NCBI GenBank assembly: GCA_003586005.1
Contig: NSKI01000009.1
Span: forward strand, 19,290 to 83,289
Source of the DNA: Haloplasmatales bacterium 4B
GTDB lineage: Bacteria; Bacillota_I; Bacilli_A; Haloplasmatales; Haloplasmataceae
Direction: 5' to 3'
Length of the DNA stretch: 64,000 nt
Position numbers and translations under genes: made by a program. Of this stretch, positions 56,839 through 63,910 are shown in pieces; the first letter of the stretch is position 1, and every line of letters starts with the position of its first letter. The notes under the pieces are model-generated. The model did no database searches, was not told the origin of the DNA, and worked only from the letters and a program-made list of their open reading frames with translations.

Positions 56839-56915
56839 TCTAAATATAAAAACTGTTTACATTATACGGTTTTTAGTTTATAATATTATGAGTAACATAA
56901 TTAAAGGAGGCAATC

Positions 56916-57137
56916 ATGAACTTTGTAGATTGGTTATTATTAATAAATGCGATATTTTTAACTACTTTAGTAGCTTTACAACATTCGAAAGGTGATTTAG
57001 GTTCAGCAATTACAGGTGGAAATAGCGAGTTGTTTAAGAACCAAAAAGAACGTGGTGTTGAATTATTTTTAAGTCGGTTGACGCTAATTAGTTCAGTATT
57101 ATTAGTTGTACTAGCTATTGTTAGAAATTATGTATAA
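56916..57137 (+). CDS. secG: Protein-export membrane protein SecG
   Basis: A 73-residue two-span SecG with the typical order: first span (about 3-22), GDLGSAITGGNSELF (about 26-40) and second span (about 53-70). Part of the SecYEG channel. In many Bacillota rnr lies between secG and smpB; here it does not. Confidence 0.9.
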   Translation: MNFVDWLLLINAIFLTTLVALQHSKGDLGSAITGGNSELFKNQKERGVELFLSRLTLISSVLLVVLAIVRNYV

Positions 57138-57145
57138 GTTTTGTT

Positions 57146-57175
57146 AAAAATCCCGTATATGTTAGGGATTTTTTT
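57146..57175 (+). terminator. Terminator after secG
   Basis: AAAAATCCC (57146-57154) pairs with GGGATTTTT (57165-57173) around a ten-base loop, followed by further T. Confidence 0.85.
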
Positions 57176-57238
57176 GTTTTAAATTATTGATGATTATGTT
57201 AAAATATTGTTAAACAAATTAAAAAGGTGTGAAGAGTT

Positions 57239-57715
57239 ATGCCTAAAGGTTTAGGAAAGATAATAGCACAAAATAAAAAGGCATATCATGATTATTATAT
57301 TGAAGATACTTATGAAGCAGGTTTAGTGCTAGAAGGTACAGAAATTAAGTCAATTAGACAAGGAAAAGCAAGTTTAAATGATGCTTATGTGCATATTGAG
57401 AATAATCAAGCATATGTATATAATATGCATATTACTCAATATGATTTTGGGACAAAAGGTAATCATGAGCCGACAAGAACTAGGAAAGTTTTATTACACA
57501 AAAAAGAAATTGGTCGTTTGTTTGGACTACAGCAACAAAATGGATATTCTTTAATTCCAACCAAGTTGTTTTTAAAAGATGGTTATGCTAAGTTAGAGAT
57601 AGCTGTAGCTAAAGGTAAAAAGTTATATGATAAACGTGAGGATTTAAAGGTTAAGGATTCAAATAGGCAAATAGAAAGGGCTCTAAAAGATCGATATTTA
57701 AATAGAGAGGGATAA
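57239..57715 (+). CDS. smpB: SsrA-binding protein SmpB
   Basis: A 158-residue SmpB: IAQNKKAYHDYYIEDTYEAG (start of the OB-like core, in parts), LEGTEIKSIRQGKASL (about 31-46) and the C-terminal basic tail KDRYLNREG in which the tail helix sits in the mRNA channel. It delivers tmRNA to stalled ribosomes; the tmRNA gene is about 730 bp downstream, with two small membrane-protein genes between. Confidence 0.95.
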   Translation: MPKGLGKIIAQNKKAYHDYYIEDTYEAGLVLEGTEIKSIRQGKASLNDAYVHIENNQAYVYNMHITQYDFGTKGNHEPTRTRKVLLHKKEIGRLFGLQQQNGYSLIPTKLFLKDGYAKLEIAVAKGKKLYDKREDLKVKDSNRQIERALKDRYLNREG

Positions 57716-57722
57716 TTAGGTT

Positions 57723-58046
57723 ATGGAAGATAACGAATTGAAAAGAAATTATTCTGAAGAAGAGCTTGTAGAGATGGCAATTAAAAGGATTAAATTAAAA
57801 AGAGGTTTATATTCAAATATTGCCGCATTTGTTTTTGTGAATATTTTTCTCGCATTTTTGTATCATTTCTTAGAAATGGGCAATTTAAATGATGGTAAGC
57901 CATGGTATTTATGGGTTACTAGTGCTTGGGGATTAGGAATTGCGTTTCATGTTTTTGAAACTTTTCAAGAAATAAGGGTTAAGCTTAGTACTAATGTTGT
58001 TGATAGAGAATTAGAGAGGTTAAGGAAAAAATTAGAAGAAGAATAG
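57723..58046 (+). CDS. 2TM-domain protein, copy 1
   Basis: A 107-residue protein of the 2TM family (PF13239): N-terminal YSEEELVEMAIKRIKLKRGLY (about 10-30), two spans separated by a short polar loop with Gly/Trp, and a charged coiled-coil end. It starts 7 bp after smpB. Very similar in layout to the next gene, so a tandem duplication. Function unknown; the domain is often attached to histidine kinases. Confidence 0.75.
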   Translation: MEDNELKRNYSEEELVEMAIKRIKLKRGLYSNIAAFVFVNIFLAFLYHFLEMGNLNDGKPWYLWVTSAWGLGIAFHVFETFQEIRVKLSTNVVDRELERLRKKLEEE

Positions 58047-58058
58047 GAGATTGATTTT

Positions 58059-58403
58059 ATGACGGATGAAAAAAGTTATTTAAAAAAAGAATATTCTGAA
58101 GAAGAACTAATTGAAATCGCAACTAGAAGAGTTAAGGCAAAAAGAGAGTTATATTCTCATATCGCTGCGTATATCTTTGTGAATTGTTTTTTAGTCTTTA
58201 TTTATTGGTTTACTGATGCAGGATTTGATAATGATAGTTATTTCTGGCCAGGATGGGTTATTGCTGGATGGGGATTAGGACTTATTTTTCATATTTTTGA
58301 AACAATTCAGGAACTTAATTTTAAGTATAATACTAGTTTAATAAATAAAGAATTGGAAAAAATTAAAAAACAAATTAAAGATAATAATGTTGACATATAC
58401 TAG
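58059..58403 (+). CDS. 2TM-domain protein, copy 2
   Basis: A 114-residue paralog of the preceding protein, with the same YSEEELIEIATRRVKAKRELY start and GWGLGLIFHIFETIQEL second span. The pair may form hetero-oligomers in the membrane. Its stop lies just after the -35/-10 region of the tmRNA promoter begins, so the ssrA promoter overlaps its 3' end. Confidence 0.75.
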   Translation: MTDEKSYLKKEYSEEELIEIATRRVKAKRELYSHIAAYIFVNCFLVFIYWFTDAGFDNDSYFWPGWVIAGWGLGLIFHIFETIQELNFKYNTSLINKELEKIKKQIKDNNVDIY

Positions 58404-58417
58404 AAAAGTGATATAAT
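58390..58417 (+). promoter_or_regulatory. Consensus promoter of ssrA
   Basis: TTGACA (58390-58395) and TATAAT (58412-58417), 16-bp spacer, both perfect. It overlaps the last codons of the upstream 2TM gene and would start near 58424. Confidence 0.88.
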
Positions 58418-58421
58418 TTAT

Positions 58422-58441
58422 ATTTCGGGGTAACCCGAAAT
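58422..58441 (+). other. Perfect hairpin at the 5' end of the tmRNA precursor
   Basis: ATTTCGGG - GTAA - CCCGAAAT: an 8-bp perfect stem with a GNRA-like tetraloop, lying at the predicted transcription start and ending 5 bases before mature tmRNA. There is no T run, so it is not a terminator. It may cap the precursor or mark the RNase P cleavage region. Confidence 0.65.
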
Positions 58442-58446
58442 TATAT

Positions 58447-58796
58447 GGGGATGTTACGGATTCGACGGGGGCTCTTGAGCTTGATAAGCAGGTCGTGCTA
58501 AACATCACGAAAAACTGTCGAGGTTTAAATAACCGGAAAACAAAATTTACAATTTGCTGCTTAATTTATAAGTAGTGCTTCATTCGACAATTGCCCATGT
58601 TGTCGTCTAGAAGCTCAGTGATATGGGCTACGCTGACGTTCGCCGCCTTAGGACGTTTGAAGAAGACAATAAGGATCGCTAATAAATAGCCTGTCTACCG
58701 GCAGTCTATTAGTTAAATTTAAAGATAGAATAAACCTGTAGAAAGTCAAGTGTTCGGTGTTTTCGGACGCGGGTTCGACTCCCGCCATCTCCACCA
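58447..58796 (+). ncRNA. ssrA: Transfer-messenger RNA
   Basis: A 350-nt one-piece tmRNA. The 5' GGGGATG pairs with the 3' CATCTCC to form the acceptor stem (one G-U), the T arm is GCGGGTTCGACTCCCGC, and CCA is encoded (58794-58796). The mRNA-like part starts with GGA at 58535 and ends at TAA 58562-58564; it encodes the tag GKQNLQFAA, after the Ala carried by the tRNA-like part. The tag is short and ends in FAA rather than the common LAA. It works with SmpB (57239-57715) in rescuing ribosomes from broken messages. Its 3' end is a common integration site for genomic islands, and an island begins right after it. Confidence 0.95.
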
Positions 58797-58851
58797 TTAT
58801 ATCCACGTCCAGAAAGGACAAATACTAAGAAAATACAGTGTATTTAATTAA

Positions 58852-58876
58852 GTCAAGGATTAGAGCCTTGGCTTTT
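58852..58876 (+). terminator. Terminator of ssrA
   Basis: GTCAAGG (58852-58858) pairs with CCTTGGC (58866-58872, one G-U), seven-base loop, followed by TTTTCTT. Confidence 0.85.
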
Positions 58877-58964
58877 CTTATAATCAAAAATAGATAATTG
58901 TTAAAGTAAATACTATCAAATTTTATGATATAATATACATAACAATATATAAGGGGTGGGAACT

Positions 58965-59684
58965 ATGAGGAACCCAAAATGGACTAGAGATGAATTGATT
59001 CTTGCATTAGATTTGTATTTTAAAATAGATGCATCTTATATCGATTCAAAAAATAAGGATGTAATTGAATTAAGTAAAATATTAAATAATTTACCTATTC
59101 ACAAGAAAGAATCTAAAGATGATGTATTTAGAAACCCTACTGGAGTAAGTATGAAATTAAGAAATTTTCAAAGTATTGATCCCAGATATAGAAGTGGTCT
59201 TCCAAATGGTGCTAGATTAGATAAAGTAATATGGGATGAGTTTGAAAATGATAGAAAAAGATTACAAGGGATAGCAAAAAATATTAAGGATGCAGTAAAA
59301 TATCTTAATACTATAGATGAAAATGATACTAAGAACCTTGATGATAGTGATGATTTCCCAGAAGGTAAAGTACTTTATTAATTACATAAACATAGAGAAA
59401 GGAATAAGAAATTAGTTCAAAGAGTCAAAGATAAGGCTAAGAAACAGGGGAATTTAAATTGTTGTATATGTAATTTTAATTTCAAAGAAATGTATGGTGT
59501 ACTAGGAGAAGATTATATAGAATGTCATCACACAAAACCTGTTAGTGAATATCTAGTAGAACAAAGTACTAATATTAATGATCTGATTTTGGTGTGTAGT
59601 AATTGTCACAGAATGCTTCACAGAAAAAGGCCATGGTTGAAGAAAGAGGAATTAATTAGTATTATTGTAAACAATAAAGATTAA
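58965..59684 (+). pseudogene. HNH endonuclease gene interrupted by one in-frame stop
   Basis: The frame from ATG 58965 encodes the N-terminal DNA-binding-type domain of HNH restriction endonucleases (WTRDELILALDLYF, about 6-19; NPTGVSMKLRNF, about 60-71; and a Glu-Gly-Lys-Val-Leu-Tyr end), then stops at TAA 59379-59381. The same frame continues immediately: LHKHRERNKKLVQRVK, a CxxC (CCICNF), ECHHTKP and CSNCHRMLHRK, which complete the zinc-bound HNH active site, ending at TAA 59684. In relatives the two parts are one chain, so a single base change (a sense codon to TAA) has split it. The truncated product lacks the nuclease. Probably a modification-dependent or type II/IV restriction enzyme before inactivation. 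Start set by AAGGGGTGGG. Confidence 0.85.
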
Positions 59685-59695
59685 TAAAATAATAG

Positions 59696-59725
59696 AAGCA
59701 AAGGAATATAGTCCTTTGCTTTTAA
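59696..59725 (+). terminator. Terminator after the HNH gene
   Basis: AAGCAAAGGA (59696-59705) pairs perfectly with TCCTTTGCTT (59712-59721), followed by TTAATT. Confidence 0.85.
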
Positions 59726-59815
59726 TTAAAAAATAATAATTATTACAATATATAGTAACAATATCATGAATACTAATTCTATAAGGAATATGAATTTGAA
59801 ATTTCTGGTTACCTG

Positions 59816-59844
59816 TTGACCCAAAAAAGAATATATGGTATACT
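59816..59844 (+). promoter_or_regulatory. Promoter of the two methyltransferase genes
   Basis: TTGACC (59816-59821), 17-bp spacer, TATACT (59839-59844) with a TG extended -10 (59836-59837). AAAGGAG precedes the first start. No controller-protein box is obvious next to it. Confidence 0.75.
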
Positions 59845-59871
59845 AATATTAATGTCGAAAGGAGTAGAAAA

Positions 59872-60642
59872 ATGGAAACTAATATTATATATAATAAATC
59901 TAGCAAAATAATGAGTGAGATTGAAGACAAATCTGTTGATTTAGTTGTTACATCACCTCCTTATAATATAAATATAAATTACGGCAATACGACAAAAAAA
60001 GGAAAAACAATAAAAACTAAAAGCAAAAAGTATAAGGATAACTTAGAAGAAAAGGAATATAGAAATCTTTTAAAGAACGTATTTGATGAATGTAAAAGAG
60101 TTGTTAAAGAGGATGGTTCTATATGGATAAATATTAAAAATAGGTATAAAAATGGAGTAATTGTATCCCCTTTTTGGATTGAAGAATATTTCGAAGATAT
60201 GTATCTAAAAAACATTATTATTTGGAACTTTGATTGGGGTGGATCAACAAATAAAAGGTTTGCACCTAGGTATGAATATGTTTACTGGTTCACTAAGCAT
60301 AAAAGTAACTATAAGTTCAATTTAGATGATGTAAAAGTGCCAGCATTAAATTACAGACCTGATAGATATAAAAACCAACTTAAAAACCCAAGTGATGTGT
60401 GGAGAATACCTATGGTATCAGGTAACTACCTAGAAAGAACAGGACACCCAGCACAATACCCAGAAAAATTAATTGAGCGGGTAATTTTAGCTGGGACAAA
60501 TAAAGGTGATATAGTACTTGATCCCTTTATGGGGAGTGGAACAACTGCAGTTGTTGCGAAAAAAAATAAAAGAAATTATATCGGATATGAGATTGAAAAT
60601 GAATATATTGAAATGGCAAATAGTAGATTAAAAAACATATAA
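59872..60642 (+). CDS. DNA amino-methyltransferase, beta class, copy 1
   Basis: A 256-residue DNA methyltransferase. Catalytic motif IV TSPPYNI (residues 27-33) comes first and SAM-binding motif I DPFMGSGTT (217-225) last, the beta-class order, with the target-recognition part between. SPPY rather than DPPY favours N4-cytosine methylation, though some N6-adenine enzymes also carry it. It is followed 15 bp later by a second enzyme of the same class, suggesting that together they modify the two strands of an asymmetric site. The matching nuclease is probably at 62873-63673. Confidence 0.88.
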   Translation: METNIIYNKSSKIMSEIEDKSVDLVVTSPPYNININYGNTTKKGKTIKTKSKKYKDNLEEKEYRNLLKNVFDECKRVVKEDGSIWINIKNRYKNGVIVSPFWIEEYFEDMYLKNIIIWNFDWGGSTNKRFAPRYEYVYWFTKHKSNYKFNLDDVKVPALNYRPDRYKNQLKNPSDVWRIPMVSGNYLERTGHPAQYPEKLIERVILAGTNKGDIVLDPFMGSGTTAVVAKKNKRNYIGYEIENEYIEMANSRLKNI

Positions 60643-60657
60643 AGTGATGGTGATAAA

Positions 60658-61419
60658 ATGAAAATAGATGATATGATAGTAGAATTTGGTGATACACGAG
60701 AACTAGTGAAAAATATACCTGATAAGTCAGTTAAGATGGTAGTTACATCACCTCCTTATAATATAGGTAAGAAATATGGAAAGTATAATGATAAGGTAAC
60801 AATAGAAGAATGGGAAGAGCTAATAAACGATATTACCAAAGAAACATATAGAATACTCACAGATGATGGTAGTTTCTTCTTAAATTTATCACCAATTCCA
60901 TACGGTCCAGATAAAGAGATTTTGCCACTGCCATTTATTGGTTACCAAATATTTAAAAAAAATAACTTCTACTTAAGGAATATGATAACTTGGAATTTTA
61001 ATAATATGCAAAACTGTACTAATAGACTATCTGGTAGATATGAAAACATATTATGGGGAGTTAAAGATTTAAAAAACTATATATTTAACTTAGATGACAT
61101 TAGGATACCGTATATAACTCAAAATGATAAGAGATTAACAGGGAAAGGAAGAAATCCTACAGATGTGTGGTATTATGATAGAGTTAATAATATGACAAAG
61201 AAAAAGCATGGTTTAACACACCCTACAATATACCCAACTGAAATGATTGAAAGAATTGTATTAATGTCAACAAACGAAGGAGACACCATCTTTGATCCTT
61301 TTCTAGGTAGTGGAACAACATTAGTGGCTGCAAAAAGATTAAAAAGAAAAGGTATAGGATTTGAACTAGATATTAAATACAAAGAAGAAATAGAAAAGCG
61401 CTTAACACAAGAAGTATAA
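60658..61419 (+). CDS. DNA amino-methyltransferase, beta class, copy 2
   Basis: A 253-residue enzyme with motif IV TSPPYNIG (30-37) and motif I DPFLGSGTTLVAAKR (213-227). It shares motifs and layout with the preceding methyltransferase, but the central region (about 60-200) differs, as expected if each recognises a different strand or sequence. Likely N4-cytosine or N6-adenine specific. It ends 12 bp from the stop of the convergent TGT-like gene; a shared hairpin lies between. Confidence 0.88.
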   Translation: MKIDDMIVEFGDTRELVKNIPDKSVKMVVTSPPYNIGKKYGKYNDKVTIEEWEELINDITKETYRILTDDGSFFLNLSPIPYGPDKEILPLPFIGYQIFKKNNFYLRNMITWNFNNMQNCTNRLSGRYENILWGVKDLKNYIFNLDDIRIPYITQNDKRLTGKGRNPTDVWYYDRVNNMTKKKHGLTHPTIYPTEMIERIVLMSTNEGDTIFDPFLGSGTTLVAAKRLKRKGIGFELDIKYKEEIEKRLTQEV

Positions 61420-61448
61420 AAAAAGCTAGACTTATAGTCTAGCTTTTT
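61420..61448. terminator. Bidirectional terminator between convergent genes
   Basis: A perfect 13-bp stem (61420-61432 with 61436-61448) with a three-base loop, A-rich on the left and T-rich on the right. It serves the methyltransferase operon on the plus strand and the TGT-like gene on the minus strand, whose stop codon lies inside the hairpin. Confidence 0.9.
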
Positions 61449-62853
61449 CATATTGAAATTCAAATATAACAAACTTTAATAAATTTTTAAAGTTAACAAA
61501 GTCATTAAAGTAATCTAAAAGAATTTCATTTTTAGTGCTTAAATTGTATAGATTACAAAGTAACTCATGCTGGTAGATAGCATGATGGTTTATTAACTGC
61601 TTTGAGTAATAATAATCTTCTTTATCATTACCTGCATTGGAATATAAACTTTTTAAATCATCAAACGAAAAATGTGTACAACAATAGCAGTTGCATAATA
61701 TTTCATTATCTAAAGTTGGTATTTTAACATACTTAAAATTTCTATTAATTATATTATAGTCTTCATTTAATAATCCTACAAGGTACTTAGCAAATGAGCC
61801 CTTAGCACTGTGATTAAATACATCATTTGCATTAGTGCCACTTCCATCATAAGCCCTTCTAGCAGGTGTTTGTGTATCAAAAGACGTAATATTAGAAAAT
61901 GCCAATGGCAAAATATTAAATTTACCACCTGCACCTAACGCATGTATAGGCCTATCAGAAAAGAATTTATTTGCAATTCTAGCTGCATAGCTTGAAATGA
62001 TAGAATTAATTACTTCATCGCGTGAAATACCTGTTCCTCTACATAACGTACTAATTCTACCTTCATATGGTCTAATGTCCCAATCTTCTTTGCTTAAAGC
62101 CTTTCCGCTAGCAATACCACCTAAAGCAATTCCATCAAACTTAAAATCGTATTCAATCTCTTTTTCGTATAAAATTGATGCAAATTTCATATACTCTTCT
62201 GGAGTTCTACCCATCAATGGAAAATAAACTTTAGGGTGATAGTTAGGTTTTGATTTTAAGTATTGTATAGTTTCTTCAATTAAGAACACAAATACTTCTT
62301 CTAAATCATTAGATATTAATTGATTATTATTCTGAATATTTTCATTGGTACGTTCAGCGCCTTTGAATGTATATTTTCCACCTAAATCTAATCCAATAAT
62401 AATATCAAATTTGAATCTATCACCAAAATCATAATAATCATTAAGTACTTGTTTATATTGCTCTAAAAATTTATTTTTTTGTGTCTCATAATCTAGATTT
62501 TTAAATATGTTATTAACAATATTTGCTGCTCCAGAATCAAGAAGATATGCTACCTCAGTATTATCGTAGTCCGCTTCTGTATGTTCAGAACTGATATAAC
62601 CTTTTTCAATCATACTAGTCCTAGTAAACTTAATAAAACTTTTAAAGTCTGTAAACTCATCTAGTCTATTAAGCCATGTTCTAGCAAAGGCAGGACTATC
62701 ACTATATTTAGGTTGGTTCAAATAAAAATAATTAAATAGTAAATTAGTATTCTCATTTAAATCTAAATAAGAAATTTCCCTGTATTTATCACTTCCGCCA
62801 CCACCTAGGTTAGAAATCATAAAAAAAGATACATTGTTATTTAATTCGTTCAT
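61432..62853 (-). CDS. tRNA-guanine-transglycosylase-like protein (DpdA-like)
   Basis: A 473-residue TIM-barrel base-exchange enzyme relative. Every key TGT element is visible: the DSG loop (LLDSGAANI; general-base Asp D106), the second substrate Asp (GLDLGG; D156), GGIASG (245-250), HALGAGG (304-310), the nucleophile Asp in FDTQTPARRA (D326), and the zinc ligands CNCYCC (C387, C389, C392) followed by a His-rich helix (423-429). Housekeeping TGT is about 370-380 residues and reads DSGGFQ; this protein is longer and divergent. It is encoded with a nuclease and opposite two DNA methyltransferases, so a DNA-directed role like DpdA, which inserts 7-deazaguanines into DNA, is more likely than tRNA queuosine synthesis. 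No preQ0 synthesis genes are in the window. Confidence 0.75.
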   Translation of the reverse strand: MNELNNNVSFFMISNLGGGGSDKYREISYLDLNENTNLLFNYFYLNQPKYSDSPAFARTWLNRLDEFTDFKSFIKFTRTSMIEKGYISSEHTEADYDNTEVAYLLDSGAANIVNNIFKNLDYETQKNKFLEQYKQVLNDYYDFGDRFKFDIIIGLDLGGKYTFKGAERTNENIQNNNQLISNDLEEVFVFLIEETIQYLKSKPNYHPKVYFPLMGRTPEEYMKFASILYEKEIEYDFKFDGIALGGIASGKALSKEDWDIRPYEGRISTLCRGTGISRDEVINSIISSYAARIANKFFSDRPIHALGAGGKFNILPLAFSNITSFDTQTPARRAYDGSGTNANDVFNHSAKGSFAKYLVGLLNEDYNIINRNFKYVKIPTLDNEILCNCYCCTHFSFDDLKSLYSNAGNDKEDYYYSKQLINHHAIYQHELLCNLYNLSTKNEILLDYFNDFVNFKNLLKFVIFEFQYEKARL

Positions 62854-62872
62854 ATAACCCTCCTGTATGTAT

Positions 62873-63673
62873 TTAATATTTTTTTACACCATTCTTCTTC
62901 ATATCTTTAATTATTTGTATAAATTCTTCGAATGTTCCCATCTGTAGTAGTGGTGAATATATTTTTTTTGTATACCCTACTTTATGAATAAGATTATAAT
63001 CACCTTCTCGTTCTTTTCGATCGAATTCCATACCACTTTGATAAATATATTCCTTTACTTGCTCTGATGTTTCAAAGAATATACCTTTAAGACAAGGGTA
63101 ATCAATCCAATGAAAGTAAAAAGTAGGTCTGTCTAGGTCTGACTCTATTATTTCTATTTGTTTAGTTACTTTGTCAAGATCTAGAGTTGCACTTCCTTCA
63201 TAGCATAATCGATTAATATTCCTATTTGCATACACAAAAGGTGCTCCGTGGAATTTAACTTCAAAATAAGCTAATATACCCTTATCGGTGTTTAGTAACA
63301 TGCAATCTGGATATTTTCTATTTTGATTATCAGCTCGTACCGCTTTAATCTTTAACTTGTTATTAAAAAAATCTAATAACGATTCTTCTAATACCTTACC
63401 AAATTGAACATCTAATCCTTTGATACTTTTGTTTCTCTGTCTAGGATAATATTGTGCACATTTTTTACAAGTATCTGATAATTGTGGTATTTTTTCTTTT
63501 AAATCAGAAACAGATTTAATATTATCCTGAGAATTATTTAAATACATTTCTTTATAACATTGGTCATTGAAGTCATTATATTGAAATTGACCTTCAAAAA
63601 CATCCACATTTTTTAAGTAATCAAGAATCTCATTTTGTTTGTCTTCTATTAGTCCTTTATAATTTTCGTTCAT
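62873..63673 (-). CDS. PD-(D/E)XK-type nuclease, probable restriction endonuclease
   Basis: A 266-residue protein with a PD-(D/E)XK-like core: an early helix Glu in GKVLEESLLDF (about 93-103), then YPDCMLL (D123) and AYFEVKF (E138, K140). A CKKC pair (69-72) lies before it. No helicase or other domain is attached, which suits a type II restriction enzyme that matches the methyltransferases on the other strand. It is 19 bp upstream of the TGT-like gene, in the same operon. The ribosome binding site on the minus strand is GGAAGG. Specificity cannot be read from sequence; a modification-dependent nuclease is an alternative. Confidence 0.7.
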   Translation of the reverse strand: MNENYKGLIEDKQNEILDYLKNVDVFEGQFQYNDFNDQCYKEMYLNNSQDNIKSVSDLKEKIPQLSDTCKKCAQYYPRQRNKSIKGLDVQFGKVLEESLLDFFNNKLKIKAVRADNQNRKYPDCMLLNTDKGILAYFEVKFHGAPFVYANRNINRLCYEGSATLDLDKVTKQIEIIESDLDRPTFYFHWIDYPCLKGIFFETSEQVKEYIYQSGMEFDRKEREGDYNLIHKVGYTKKIYSPLLQMGTFEEFIQIIKDMKKNGVKKY

Positions 63674-63783
63674 GTTATACCTTCCATTCCTTATAGTTTA
63701 TTCTATCATTAAATGTCATAATTTACAATTATAAGTAAAGAATAGAATATAATATGAGAGTAATGTGAGCTTACAATATGTCA

Positions 63784-63900
63784 TTACAGATAAGTGAATA
63801 ATTCTTTAATTTCGATTCCAAATACATCAGCAATATTAGATATATCAATTAATGTTGCATCAATTTGTCCATCCTCAATTTTGGAATGGCAACACTTTTT
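63784..63900 (-). pseudogene. C-terminal remnant of an XRE-type regulator
   Basis: About 37 codons on the minus strand (ending at TAA 63784-63786) read SKIEDGQIDATLIDISNIADVFGIEIKELF, the second half of an XRE/Cro-type helix-turn-helix domain. The upstream half is missing and IS3-family transposase sequence takes its place. It is on the same strand as, and 110 bp before, the nuclease gene, the place where restriction-modification controller genes normally lie. Probably disrupted by the insertion. Confidence 0.7.
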
Positions 63901-63910
63901 AAAACAATTT

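Noticed and set aside
61428..61440. GACTTATAGTC inside the convergent hairpin matches the C-box consensus of restriction-modification controller proteins.
   Set aside because: It lies at the 3' ends of two convergent genes, not at a promoter, and is fully explained as the core of the bidirectional terminator.
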